From: an uncultured Bacteroidota bacterium
Lineage (GTDB): Bacteria > Bacteroidota > Bacteroidia > Chitinophagales > Chitinophagaceae
Length of the DNA stretch: 64,000 bases
Reading direction: 5' to 3'
Assembly: GCA_903877645.1 (NCBI GenBank)
Contig: CAIRES010000048.1
Coordinates: 102,783 to 166,782, forward strand
The notes beneath the pieces are model-generated. The model was given only the letters and a program-made list of their open reading frames with translations, had not been told where the DNA came from and did no database searches. The position numbers and the translations under genes were made by a program. This document shows, in pieces, positions 52,290 through 61,027 of this stretch (position 1 is the first letter of the stretch; every line of letters starts with the position of its first letter).

Positions 52290-52326
52290 ATTTTTAAGAT
52301 CCAAATCCCAAATTCCAAATCCCAGG
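52289..52326. repeat. AAATCCCAAATTCC-type degenerate repeat, site 4
   Basis: ATCCAAATCCCAAATTCC and AAATCCC units immediately after the dciA-like stop, and 14 bp before copy B of the CACATAGG palindrome. Confidence 0.7.
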
Positions 52327-52339
52327 GTGCGGGTAGTTT

Positions 52340-52460
52340 CCACCACATAGGCACATTGAGCACATAAAGGTATCTCGCGACTATGTGATCTGTACACGGT
52401 GAGTGGAGAACACATCAGTTAATATTGCCTGCCTATGTGGTCTATATGCCTATGTGGTGG
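52340..52460. repeat. CACATAGG palindromic element, copy B
   Basis: Left arm CCACCACATAGGCACATTGAG, right arm TATATGCCTATGTGGTGG, with internal CTATGTGATC and GCCTATGTGG. 121 bp. Lies between the dciA-like gene and the Cys-rich pair. Confidence 0.88.
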
Positions 52461-52536
52461 CATTTTTCATAATAAGTGTTTAGTTCTTGATAGTCTTAAC
52501 TTTTCAAATCCATTATTTCCGTAACTTACATCATAG

Positions 52537-52884
52537 ATGAAGGTTATTGCTGTCATATTGTGTGTTTACCTCTCGGCATTGCTGGTGCAGCCGGTGCTTT
52601 TTCCTTTACATATAGAGAAGGAAAAGGTAGCCGGTTGCTGCGCGGGTAAAGACAAAAGACATCAAAACTGCCCTACCCAAAATAAAGGGTGCTGCGATGA
52701 TAACCAGTGTAATCCCTTCTTCAGCCAGTGTCCGCTGTGTGCGGCCAATGCCATAACTGTAGCCCCGGCCATTATTTTTCAAAACAGGAATAGCTACTAC
52801 ACGCCGCAAGACTTTTTTAGTAAAGACGAGCATGTTGCCGGGCAATATCTTGCTGATCTTCTGCGCCCTCCCCGGCTGGTTTAA
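52537..52884 (+). CDS. Exported Cys-rich protein 1 (uncharacterised)
   Basis: 115 aa. Hydrophobic N-terminal signal or anchor (IAVILCVYLSALLVQPVLF), then a Cys cluster in residues ~33-70 (GCCAGKDKRHQNC, KGCCDDNQC, SQCPLCAAN; about 9 Cys), and a C-terminal polar part ending RPPRLV. I do not recognise a family. It precedes a second exported Cys-rich protein by 47 nt on the same strand, with one terminator after both, so the two are likely an operon. A role in metal handling is a guess from the Cys content. Confidence 0.6.
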   Translation: MKVIAVILCVYLSALLVQPVLFPLHIEKEKVAGCCAGKDKRHQNCPTQNKGCCDDNQCNPFFSQCPLCAANAITVAPAIIFQNRNSYYTPQDFFSKDEHVAGQYLADLLRPPRLV

Positions 52885-52931
52885 TAATTATCCAGGTGAT
52901 ACCATTATTAAACTTTTAAAAACAAACAAAA

Positions 52932-53171
52932 ATGAAAAAGATAATTTTAGCTGCATCAGCGGCAGTAATATTTTCGTGCGCTATGGGTTTTGCCAACGCA
53001 CATGCTTATAACAGCAGCAAGCCTGCTGCCACACCAAAAGCAACGGTAAGTGCATCATGTGCCTGCACAGACTGCACCTGCGATGATTGTCAATGTAGCG
53101 ATTGCAGCAACGGAAGCTGTGATGCAGGCTGTTGCGACAATGGCTGCGGCGGCGATTGCTGCAAGAAATAG
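52932..53171 (+). CDS. Exported Cys-rich protein 2 (metallothionein-like composition)
   Basis: 79 aa. Signal peptide (IILAASAAVIFSCAMGFANAHA), a short Ala/Pro/Lys linker, then about 40 residues holding 13 Cys in CxC, CxxC and CC spacing with Asp/Ser/Gly (CTDCTCDDCQCSDC, CDAGCCDNGCGGDCC). Composition resembles metallothioneins, but those are cytosolic and this one is exported. Could bind metal ions in the periplasm or on the surface, or be cross-linked by disulfides. No family recognised. A strong terminator follows. Confidence 0.65.
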   Translation: MKKIILAASAAVIFSCAMGFANAHAYNSSKPAATPKATVSASCACTDCTCDDCQCSDCSNGSCDAGCCDNGCGGDCCKK

Positions 53172-53190
53172 CAGTTCAATAAATTAAGTG

Positions 53191-53226
53191 ATAACACCTC
53201 CGGAAACGGGGGTGTTATTTTTTTTG
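53191..53226 (+). terminator. Terminator after the Cys-rich pair
   Basis: An 8-bp stem ATAACACC/GGTGTTAT (additional C/G pairs inside) followed by nine or more T. The next 150 bp up to yjjG show no gene. Confidence 0.88.
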
Positions 53227-53381
53227 GGGGGGATGCAAGATGCGCGGGTAAAATCCCGGCCCTCCCGCTGAAATAATCGGGACCTTGTTCCGGGAGATGT
53301 TACGTAATTTCCATGTTTTCATTCACGCTATTTACACAATAAGTGTGTTGCCAAACACCTCCCTTTAGGGCCGGGGTAGTC

Positions 53382-54080
53382 TTAAAATATCTTCATCAAC
53401 TGCTCCAGGTGGGTGATCTCGTAGGTGGGCAGCCGGTTATGGGCTACATGATGGGGGTTGTAATACACTGTATCCATACCTGCATTGATGGCGCCGAGGA
53501 TGTCTATGTCTATTGCATCACCGATCATGATGGATTCTTCGGTGGTGGTTTTGGCGAGGTTGAGGGCAAAGTCAAAGATGTCTTTGTGGGGCTTCATGCT
53601 GTTGCTCTTCTCAGAAGTAATGAGGTGCGTGAAGTAACGGGCAATGCCCGAGTATTGCAGCTTCAGTCGCTGGGTGGTCTCAAAACCATTGGTGATGAGG
53701 TGTATCTCGTAGCGGCCCTTGCAGTGCTCCAGCACTTCTTTGGTGTGTGGCACCAGCAGGGTTTGCGTAGGCAGTATCTCCAGGTAGGCTGTGCTGATCT
53801 CATGCGCCAGTGCAGTATCGGCAATTTTGAAGTCGAGCAGCATCAGCCACATGCGCTTCCAGCGCAGCTCATCGCGCTTGATGAATTTATTGCGATAGCG
53901 TTCCCACAGCCGGTCGTTGTGATAGCTGTATTTAACATACATCTCCTCAAAGTCTTCTATGCCACGGCTTTTGAGGTCGTACTCGTCATAGAGCTGTCGC
54001 AGCGTGGCTTTTGAGTTCGCATCAAAATCCCACAGGGTATGATCCAGGTCGAAGAAGAGGTGTTTGTATATTTTGGCCAA
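53382..54080 (-). CDS. yjjG: YjjG-type HAD pyrimidine nucleotidase
   Basis: 232 aa. HAD motifs: I FFDLDHTLWDFD (nucleophile Asp near residue 11), II LITNG, III Lys in SMKPHKDIFDFAL, IV MIGDAIDIDILGAINAGM. The WDFDANSKATL start is characteristic of the YjjG noncanonical nucleotidase group, which removes phosphate from modified or damaged nucleotides. The first codon is TTG (54078-54080): a stop lies just upstream and no ATG precedes the catalytic motif. Confidence 0.88.
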   Translation of the reverse strand: MAKIYKHLFFDLDHTLWDFDANSKATLRQLYDEYDLKSRGIEDFEEMYVKYSYHNDRLWERYRNKFIKRDELRWKRMWLMLLDFKIADTALAHEISTAYLEILPTQTLLVPHTKEVLEHCKGRYEIHLITNGFETTQRLKLQYSGIARYFTHLITSEKSNSMKPHKDIFDFALNLAKTTTEESIMIGDAIDIDILGAINAGMDTVYYNPHHVAHNRLPTYEITHLEQLMKIF

Positions 54081-54193
54081 TGTGGTTCAGTTGTGATGAG
54101 TAGTGTAAAGGTAAGGGAAAGAAAATTTTTCGTTAGGTGAATTATATTCCTATCCGGGGTTCAAATTTAGGAGTGATCTTGTGTTATTCAAGG

Positions 54194-54301
54194 CCACCAC
54201 ATAGGCACATAGACCACATAGGTGGGCGTAATTGCCTATGTGTACTCAATAGTTATGAGCGAAGGCCACATAGACTATGTGACCTATGTGCCTATGTGGT
54301 A
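54194..54301. repeat. CACATAGG palindromic element, copy C
   Basis: Left arm ACCACATAGGCACATAGACC, right arm GACCTATGTGCCTATGTGGT, nearly perfect, with inner GCCTATGTG and CCACATAGAC units. 108 bp, between yjjG and the GH10-like gene. Confidence 0.9.
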
Positions 54302-54361
54302 GAAAATATCGCGCGAATATCCCCATATTTGGTATACAATTTTGATGCCCAATCTGTTCGT

Positions 54362-55855
54362 TTACATCCCCACCTTATTGCTCGCCTTACTCTCATTCCA
54401 GCTACGGTCGAGGGCGGTAACGATGTAGGTGCTTTGTTTGTAGCGTTTTGCTTCGGGGTCTGTGAATTCCTGTGCCTGCTGTATGGAGAGTATCTTGTCG
54501 TTGCGCTCCAGGTTGATGGGCTCATTATTTACAAAGCGATACACCACATAGCGTATGGTTTCTTTGGTGGGGTTGCTCTCCTGCCATTTCAGTTTTGCGG
54601 TATTGCCGGCGGTTTCCATTTTCACTACAGGCGCAGCCGGTGCTATACTGTCCAGCCAGGGCATGGTGGGGGGCAATGCCGGGTATTTGCAGATGCCGTA
54701 TTGCAGGCTGTCTTTTATCGGCGATTTTATCTTATCGAAGCAGGAAGCGCTGTAGAAGCAAAATCCGGTAGTGCCTGCGCACTGCTCGCGTATATCGCGC
54801 AGTTGCCACATCAGCTCATGCACAGTGGCCCAGGGGCCGCTATGCACATTCACCATGCGGTGTATGCCGAGGCCATAGTACACATGGCGCTTGTAGCAAT
54901 GCCCATACCACCACGGCATCAGCACGCCAAATGGCGCAGCATGGCTGGAATGCTCCCAGTATAGCTGCGGCATCAGGTAGTCTATCCATCCTTTCTGCAT
55001 CCACAGCAGCACATCAGCATAGAGGTCGTCATAGTCCGTCTGGCCGCCGTGCGTCTCAGAGCCTTCGGGGTCCTTTGTATTGTTGCGCCATATACCAAAG
55101 GGACTGATACCCAGCTTCACATAACTTTTGATGTGCTTGATGTTGGTATTGAGCTGGGAGATAAAGAGGCTAACATTATTGCGCCGCCAGTCGTCCTTAT
55201 TCATGCCCTGGCCATACTTGGCATAGCTGCGGCCATCACCAAATTCTTTACCGCCTATACGATAAGGATAGAAGTAATCATCGAGATGCACAGCGTCTAT
55301 GTCATAGCGCTTCACCACATCGGTGATCACATTCAGTGTATACTCACGTGCTTCCGGTACACCGGGGTCAAGAATAGTTTGTGTGCCGTAAGTAATGATC
55401 CAGTCGGGATGAACGCGGGTGATGTGGGTGGGCGGGTTAGGGTTTTTCTTGCTGTCCATCAGCGCACGGAAGGGGTTGAACCATGCATGGAATTCCATGT
55501 TGCGCTTGTGGGTCTCTTCTATCATGAACACCAGCGGGTCGTAATAAGGGAACGGGGCTTCACCCTGCCTTCCGGTAAGGTAGTGGCTCCAGGGCTCTAT
55601 TTTGGAAGCATAAAAGGCATCACATACCGGGCGTATCTGCACGATCACTGCATTGCAGCCGAGTGATTTCAACTGGTCCAGCCGGGCTATGAATTGCTGC
55701 TGCTGCTCTATGGCCGGCAGGCCGGGCTTACTGGGCCAGTCTATATTGGCTACAGTGGCTATCCATGCCGCCCTGAATTCCCGCTTGGTGGATTGCGCCG
55801 AAACATCGTGCAAGGCGAGCAAAGAAAGCAGGAAGATGGTTATATAACGAAACAT
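54362..55855 (-). CDS. Family 10-like glycosyl hydrolase (GHL10/DUF187)
   Basis: 497 aa. Signal peptide (LLSLLALHDVSAQ), then a TIM barrel of the GHL10 type: FRAAWIATVANIDWPSK, NAVIVQIRPVCDAFYASKIEPWSHYLTG, the DAVHLDDYFYPY motif with candidate catalytic acids, GISPFGIWRN. A C-terminal fibronectin III-like domain (APAAPVVKMETAGNTAKLKWQES...YIVTALDRSWNESKAS) completes it. Probably a periplasmic or outer-surface enzyme acting on peptidoglycan-like or other glycans; substrate unproven. Confidence 0.88.
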   Translation of the reverse strand: MFRYITIFLLSLLALHDVSAQSTKREFRAAWIATVANIDWPSKPGLPAIEQQQQFIARLDQLKSLGCNAVIVQIRPVCDAFYASKIEPWSHYLTGRQGEAPFPYYDPLVFMIEETHKRNMEFHAWFNPFRALMDSKKNPNPPTHITRVHPDWIITYGTQTILDPGVPEAREYTLNVITDVVKRYDIDAVHLDDYFYPYRIGGKEFGDGRSYAKYGQGMNKDDWRRNNVSLFISQLNTNIKHIKSYVKLGISPFGIWRNNTKDPEGSETHGGQTDYDDLYADVLLWMQKGWIDYLMPQLYWEHSSHAAPFGVLMPWWYGHCYKRHVYYGLGIHRMVNVHSGPWATVHELMWQLRDIREQCAGTTGFCFYSASCFDKIKSPIKDSLQYGICKYPALPPTMPWLDSIAPAAPVVKMETAGNTAKLKWQESNPTKETIRYVVYRFVNNEPINLERNDKILSIQQAQEFTDPEAKRYKQSTYIVTALDRSWNESKASNKVGM

Positions 55856-55985
55856 CAGATTGTCATGATTTTGGGGGTGAAATTAAGAAAAAATCGCGGC
55901 GCGGTTTTTGTTATCTTGTTGCATAAGTTATTTTAGCCTTGTTCCTAAACTTGTTTTGCGTACAATTGTCTAAAAGTAAACACTA

Positions 55986-57845
55986 TTGCACCTGAGATCG
56001 CTGATCATATACCTCTTCCTGCTCTGCGGATTGCTGCCATGTAGCACCCTGCACGGGCAGATATTGAGCCGTATAGACAGCATCAAATTCAGTAATCTGC
56101 ACTTTACCCATAATAAGTTTGTCAATAACATCTTTGAGCAAGCCGTCAATTCCGTAAAAAAAGACCCCGATTCCGGGCCGGATGACAGCTACCTGAATGG
56201 GAAAAGTGAAGACCCGTATCTGCCCTACCAGGGCAAGATAGTGCGGCACATATTTATAGAGTCTGTCAACTTCGATCGGTCATTCACCGATACCAGCGCC
56301 CGCGACAACAGCTTTGCGGCGCGTGTGGGCAACCACTTGCACCGCAGTACCCGCAAATTCGTGATGCGCAATAATATGTTCATCGAAGAGCACAAGCCAC
56401 TCAATGCCTTTAAACTGGCGGATAATGAACGGTACATCCGCTCGCTGGAGTATATACATGATGCGCGTATAGTAGTAGATACCATAGAAGGCAATCCTGA
56501 CTCTGTCGACATTACTCTCTTCACTAAAGACCTGTTCAGCATAGGCGGTGGCGGTGCATCAAACGGTTTTAATCACATCAACCTCAGTGTATATGATGCC
56601 AACCTGGCCGGCATGGGCCAGCGGCTGGATGCGAGCGGCCTGTATGACTATACCCGGGCACCCAACCTGGGCTATGGCGGCGCCTACCGTAAAGACAATG
56701 TGGGCGGATCTTTTATTGATGCCACAGTAGGGTACAGCGACATGAGCATCAGTGGCTACACCCACGAGGAAGAAACAACGGAATACCTTACCCTCAGCAG
56801 GCTACTCGTATCTCCATATTCCCGCTTTGCGGGTGGGCTCACGCTCAGCCACAATGAAGCCTACAATCCTTACCACTCACCGGACAGTACCCAGTTCAGG
56901 TACAAATATGACCTTATGGATGGGTGGGCCGGCTACAGCATTGGTATAAAACAACTTAATGCTACCAACAACACCATCCGCGACAGGCGATTCTTCGCCA
57001 TCAGGTACTACAACCGCAATTTTTCGGAGCAGCCCTACCAGATCGCCAACCGGTTCGATCCGATATACAACAGTTCGCAGGCAGTATTGGCACAGTTCAC
57101 CTTCTTTCGGCAGGATTATTATAAGACCCAGTACATTTATGGTTTCGGTACCACAGAGGATCTTCCTTATGGGTACAACATTGCCGTGACCACCGGCTGG
57201 CACAAGCAACTGAACCTGGAACGGCCTTACGCTGGTATCAACGCCTCGCGGTACATAGCCACAGGTTATGGCGACTTTATACAGTTGTATGTGCGTGGTG
57301 GCGGGTTCCTGTCGCACAACAAGGTGCAGGATGGCAGCTTCCTTGTCGGCGCAACGGCCTTCAGCCGCATCTTTTTTCTCAACAGCACCAAGATCAGGCA
57401 GTATATCAACATCAGTTACACACATCAGTACAACAGGATCACCACTGCGCCGCTGCGCATAGACAACTACTTCGGGTTGCGGGGTTTCCTTTCCGATTCG
57501 GCATACGGTACCCGCAGACTCAGTTTGCAACTGGAAACCGAATTTTACCTCCGCTTCAAATTTCTTGGCTTCCAGTTTGCACCATTCCCTTATGGCGATA
57601 TTTCTTTGCTCACACCCGAGAATGGTCCGTACTCGCACTCGGCGTTGTATAGCAGTGTAGGCGGCGGAGTGCGTGGCCGTAATGAGAATCTGATCTTTGA
57701 GACCATTGAGCTGCGTGCTTATTTCTTCCCGGTGGCTCCTACCAATATGCGTGGGTTCAAGATCATCCTGAACGCCAATATCAGGTACAGGTACATCAGC
57801 AATTATATTACAGCGCCCGATTTGGTGCAACTGAATGCCCAATAG
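55986..57845 (+). CDS. Omp85-like outer-membrane barrel protein with N-terminal POTRA-like region
   Basis: 619 aa. Signal peptide (LIIYLFLLCGLLPCSTLHG), a periplasmic part ~25-180 with one POTRA-like unit (IVRHIFIESVNFDRSF...ERYIRSLEYIHDARIVVDTIEG), then a barrel whose strands and the motif GLRGFLSDSAYGTRRLSLQLETEFYL recall the BamA/TamA/FhaC branch (VRGF-like). The start is TTG at 55986: a stop codon is three codons upstream and no ATG exists before the barrel. Likely role in protein or lipid export; not BamA itself, which has five POTRA units. Confidence 0.7.
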   Translation: MHLRSLIIYLFLLCGLLPCSTLHGQILSRIDSIKFSNLHFTHNKFVNNIFEQAVNSVKKDPDSGPDDSYLNGKSEDPYLPYQGKIVRHIFIESVNFDRSFTDTSARDNSFAARVGNHLHRSTRKFVMRNNMFIEEHKPLNAFKLADNERYIRSLEYIHDARIVVDTIEGNPDSVDITLFTKDLFSIGGGGASNGFNHINLSVYDANLAGMGQRLDASGLYDYTRAPNLGYGGAYRKDNVGGSFIDATVGYSDMSISGYTHEEETTEYLTLSRLLVSPYSRFAGGLTLSHNEAYNPYHSPDSTQFRYKYDLMDGWAGYSIGIKQLNATNNTIRDRRFFAIRYYNRNFSEQPYQIANRFDPIYNSSQAVLAQFTFFRQDYYKTQYIYGFGTTEDLPYGYNIAVTTGWHKQLNLERPYAGINASRYIATGYGDFIQLYVRGGGFLSHNKVQDGSFLVGATAFSRIFFLNSTKIRQYINISYTHQYNRITTAPLRIDNYFGLRGFLSDSAYGTRRLSLQLETEFYLRFKFLGFQFAPFPYGDISLLTPENGPYSHSALYSSVGGGVRGRNENLIFETIELRAYFFPVAPTNMRGFKIILNANIRYRYISNYITAPDLVQLNAQ

Positions 57846-57880
57846 TATTTAACACAGCATATTGTATATTTACATCCACA

Positions 57881-58519
57881 ATGGAATCATACGACACACT
57901 GATATTAAAGATGCTGCTGGCCATAGCGGTTGGTGGTGCAGTAGGTGTAGAGCGTGAGCTGCGCAGCAAATCGGCCGGGTTTCGCACGCTCATACTCATT
58001 TGTCTCGGCGCTACATTGTTTACCATTTTCTCCATGTACATCGGCGAAAAAACCTCGCCCGACCGTATTGCATCTAACGTAGTGGTGGGTATCGGGTTCC
58101 TGGGTGCCGGGGTTATTTTCCGGGGCAATCGCAGCAGTGTACATGGCATCACTACTGCGGCCTCTATATGGCTGGCTGCGGCGCTGGGGGTGGGCATAGG
58201 CTGCGGCTACTACATGGCATCCATATTGGGCTGCGTATTGGTGGTTACTGTGTTGTTCCTGTTTTCCTTCCTCGATACATTCCTTGATAGGCTCAACCAG
58301 ATCCGCGAATACAAGATATCATACCCCTACGAAGAAAATAAGCAGCACAAGTATGAGGATCTGATGGTGGAGTATGGCCTGAATATTAAAAGCCGCACAC
58401 AAAACAAGACCGGAAACATCATCACCGGCTACTGGATCGTAAAAGGCAAGGAGCAAAAGCACCTCGACTTTATCGAATTCATCCTCAAGGACAAAGAAGT
58501 TACTGAATTCAGCTTCTGA
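57881..58519 (+). CDS. MgtC/SapB family membrane protein
   Basis: 212 aa. N-terminal membrane domain ~1-135 with MgtC motifs: AIAVGGAVGVERELRSKSAGFRTLILICLGATLFTIFSMY, NVVVGIGFLGAGVIFRG, GITTAASIWLAAALGVGIGCGYY. The C-terminal cytoplasmic ~75 residues look like the ACT-like domain of the family. MgtC affects growth at low Mg2+ and intracellular survival in pathogens; in environmental bacteria the role is unclear. Convergent with the GH3 gene; copy D of the palindrome lies between them. Confidence 0.9.
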   Translation: MESYDTLILKMLLAIAVGGAVGVERELRSKSAGFRTLILICLGATLFTIFSMYIGEKTSPDRIASNVVVGIGFLGAGVIFRGNRSSVHGITTAASIWLAAALGVGIGCGYYMASILGCVLVVTVLFLFSFLDTFLDRLNQIREYKISYPYEENKQHKYEDLMVEYGLNIKSRTQNKTGNIITGYWIVKGKEQKHLDFIEFILKDKEVTEFSF

Positions 58520-58557
58520 TCTTAAAATAGCCATTGAATTTGATGCGCGAGGTGTCT

Positions 58558-58622
58558 ACCACATAGGCACATAGAACACATAGCCTATTCTTACACCTAT
58601 GTGTTCTATGTGCCTATGTGGT
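58558..58622. repeat. CACATAGG palindromic element, copy D (perfect 26-bp stem)
   Basis: Left arm 58558-58583 (ACCACATAGGCACATAG plus AACACATAG) and right arm 58597-58622 are perfect reverse complements over 26 bp, with a 13-nt loop. The shortest and cleanest of the four copies. Sits between the 3' ends of two convergent genes, where it could act as a bidirectional terminator. Confidence 0.93.
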
Positions 58623-58639
58623 GGCCTTTTACCTCATCA

Positions 58640-60136
58640 TCATGCTTTCCACGCTGCCAGTGCATCTGCTATTTTGCGGTCGTTGCTCAGGCGTGGTACT
58701 TTGTTTTGCCCACCCAGCCTGCCTATAGACTTCATATAGCCTATAAAAGCATTTTTTTGCATCGTCCTTATTTTCAACGTTTGCAGTATGCCCCCTGTGA
58801 TGAGGTCGTCGTAATAAATATTCTTCTCGCGGAGATAATTACTTACAGATAGCGCGAAGCCATCTATATCTGCTGGCGGCGTTTCAAATTCCACAAACCA
58901 CTCATGATAAGGTAGCCCCTCACTTACCTGTATAGCAGGGGCTATAGTAAACTCCTTGATGTGGGTGTTGTGGTCTTTAGCAGCGTGCAGCATAGCATAT
59001 TCCACCTCTTCACCGATCACATGCTCGCCAAAGGCAGAAATAAAATGCTTGATGCGGCCCGTCACCACCAGCCTGTATGGGTCTGTGCTGATGAAGCGCA
59101 CCGTATCGCCTATGCTATAACCCCATAGCCCGGCATTGGTACTTAATATCAATGCATAATTCTCGCCCACCTTCACCTCGCCCAATGATAAGCGGGTGGG
59201 GTTTTCATTACCTATCTCACCGGCGGGTATGAATTCATAAAAGATACCCGAATTGGTATTGAGCAATAATCCTTCCTGCCCTACCTTATCCTGGAAAGCA
59301 AAGAACCCCTCTGATGCCGGGAAGGTCTCTATCATGTCGATCTCGTCACCCAGGCTGTCTATAAGCTTCGATTTATAAGGTTCAAAGTTCACGCCCCCAT
59401 GCACGATCAGTTGCAGGTGCGGGAACAGCTCCTTTATTTTCTTGCCTTCTTTACGCTCGCTGAGCCAGTCGAAGTACATCTGCATCCATGGTGGTATGCC
59501 GCTGATGAGCGTCATGTCCTCGTCCATGGTCTCATTCACTATTTTGTCCAGCTTCGCCTCCCAGTCCTCTATGCAGTTCGTTTCGTAAGTAGGCATCTGG
59601 TTGCCGCGTAGGTAGGGGGGTATGTAGTGGTTCACAATGCCGCTCAGCCTGCCGGTAGGTATAGCGCCCACCCGCTCCAGCTCCGGCGACCCTGATAGAA
59701 ATATCATCTTGCCATCGGCAAAAGCAGTATTCCCGCTCTCAGCCATATACCACAGCAGCGCGTCACGCGCGCCACTGATGTGATTGGAAATGGAGTCTTT
59801 GGTGATAGGAATATACTTTGCCCCGCTGGTAGTGCCCGATGTTTTGGCAAAATAAATTGGCCTGCCTTTCCACAGTACATTTTGCTCACCACCTTTTATT
59901 CTTTCTATATATGGAGCGAAAGCTTCATAATCGCGGATGGGGACTGTCTTTTTATAATCTTCGTATGTTTTTACTTGTTGCAGGTCATGCTCTTTGCCAA
60001 ATGCGGTCTTGGTCCCCACCTTGATCAATTGCTGCAGGATGTCCTGCTGATCGGCCACAGCGGTAGCCATACCTTTGCGCACCTTTGTGTGTATGATGGA
60101 TGCGTATGGCCTGGCCAGGAAAGATTTTATCTTCAT
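58640..60136 (-). CDS. GH3 acyl-acid-amido-synthetase-like protein
   Basis: 498 aa. Homologue of plant GH3 enzymes, which adenylate acids such as auxin or jasmonate and join them to amino acids. Motifs: KTSGTTSGAKYIPIT (phosphate loop), GLWGYSIGDTVRFIS and TGRIKHFISAFGEHVIGEE. Length is below the ~600 aa of plant enzymes, usual for Bacteroidota members. The bacterial substrate is unknown. Its promoter carries TAACTTTG at 60160-60167. Confidence 0.9.
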   Translation of the reverse strand: MKIKSFLARPYASIIHTKVRKGMATAVADQQDILQQLIKVGTKTAFGKEHDLQQVKTYEDYKKTVPIRDYEAFAPYIERIKGGEQNVLWKGRPIYFAKTSGTTSGAKYIPITKDSISNHISGARDALLWYMAESGNTAFADGKMIFLSGSPELERVGAIPTGRLSGIVNHYIPPYLRGNQMPTYETNCIEDWEAKLDKIVNETMDEDMTLISGIPPWMQMYFDWLSERKEGKKIKELFPHLQLIVHGGVNFEPYKSKLIDSLGDEIDMIETFPASEGFFAFQDKVGQEGLLLNTNSGIFYEFIPAGEIGNENPTRLSLGEVKVGENYALILSTNAGLWGYSIGDTVRFISTDPYRLVVTGRIKHFISAFGEHVIGEEVEYAMLHAAKDHNTHIKEFTIAPAIQVSEGLPYHEWFVEFETPPADIDGFALSVSNYLREKNIYYDDLITGGILQTLKIRTMQKNAFIGYMKSIGRLGGQNKVPRLSNDRKIADALAAWKA

Positions 60137-60159
60137 TGATCACGATTGAACCGGGTGCC

Positions 60160-60167
60160 AAAGTTAA
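60160..60167 (-). promoter_or_regulatory. -7 box TAACTTTG upstream of the GH3 gene
   Basis: Exact TAnnTTTG on the minus strand, 23 nt before the ATG at 60136. Confidence 0.45.
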
Positions 60168-60274
60168 TATTAATTGGAGGGGATATGCTATTAAATATAA
60201 GAGCGTAGTATGTATATTTGTAAAAAGGGAAAATACCCCCCAGAAAAAAAATTTTAAATAATAATACATTTTTC

Positions 60275-60305
60275 TTGTTAGAAATAAAAAAGTCTATTAT
60301 CTTTG
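60275..60305 (+). promoter_or_regulatory. Promoter of rplU-rpmA (TTG ... TATCTTTG)
   Basis: TTG at 60275-60277 and TATCTTTG at 60298-60305 match the Bacteroidota -33/-7 pair with 20 nt between. The box is 22 nt before the rplU ATG. The best-formed promoter in the window. Confidence 0.65.
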
Positions 60306-60327
60306 CGAAAATATTTTTTCCAAAATC

Positions 60328-60627
60328 ATGTTTGCAATAGTTACAATAGCAGGGCAACAATTCAAAGTAAAGCAGAATGACGAATTGTTTGTGCATCGCC
60401 TGGAAGGCAATGCAGGTGATAAGGTTCAATTCTCCGATATCCTTATGGTAAGCACTGATGGCAACATCACTGTGGGCAAGAACGCTAAGAAAGTTTCGGC
60501 TGAAATCGTGGACCATCTGAAAGGTGACAAAGTGATCATTTTCAAGAAGAATCGCCGTAAGGGATATCAGAAGAAAAATGGCCATCGTCAGTGCCTTACT
60601 AAGATAAGGATCAACGAGATCGCATAA
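60328..60627 (+). CDS. rplU: 50S ribosomal protein L21
   Basis: 99 aa. L21 signature: MFAIVTIAGQQFKVKQNDELFVHRLEGNAGDKVQFSDILMV, then KIIIFKKNRRKGYQKKNGHRQ-type basic end and TKIRINEI. Binds 23S rRNA in the large subunit. First gene of the rplU-rpmA pair, 65 nt apart. Confidence 0.95.
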   Translation: MFAIVTIAGQQFKVKQNDELFVHRLEGNAGDKVQFSDILMVSTDGNITVGKNAKKVSAEIVDHLKGDKVIIFKKNRRKGYQKKNGHRQCLTKIRINEIA

Positions 60628-60692
60628 ATTTTTAGATAATTTTTGCATAGTATTTAGAAAATAATAGTAATTTAGTAATTCAATAAAGGAAA

Positions 60693-60965
60693 ATGGCACA
60701 TAAAAAAGGCGAAGGCAGTGTAAGGAACGGCCGGGATTCACATAGTAAAAGATTGGGCGTAAAGATCTTCGGTGGTCAGCCAGCGATAAATGGTAATATA
60801 ATAGTACGCCAGCGTGGTACTCAGTATCACCCCGGTAATAACGTGGGTTTGGGTAAGGATTTTACCATCTTTGCAATAGCTGATGGTATAGTAGAATTCC
60901 GAAAAACACGTACTAAAACATTGATATCAGTAAAAACAGTTGACACAGTAATCGCCGAGGCCTAA
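60693..60965 (+). CDS. rpmA: 50S ribosomal protein L27
   Basis: 90 aa. Starts [29 protein letters not shown], typical for L27, followed by [29 protein letters not shown]. The N-terminus reaches into the peptidyl-transferase centre. The start is preceded by AAAGGA, one of the few Shine-Dalgarno-like sites in the window. No N-terminal extension to be cleaved, unlike Firmicutes. Confidence 0.96.
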   Translation: MAHKKGEGSVRNGRDSHSKRLGVKIFGGQPAINGNIIVRQRGTQYHPGNNVGLGKDFTIFAIADGIVEFRKTRTKTLISVKTVDTVIAEA

Positions 60966-61027
60966 CCCCCTACGGCGATTTTGCCATATAGCATAAAGAT
61001 TTTTGTTTAACCCTTAAATTCACAGTT

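Noticed and set aside
53343..54964. Plus-strand ORFs of 223 and 275 codons
   Set aside because: Antisense to yjjG and to the GH10-like hydrolase; the second also runs through copy C of the palindrome. No family resemblance.
60137..60327. Possible L21 leader riboregulator before rplU
   Set aside because: The leader after the -7 box is only about 20 nt and shows no stable fold.
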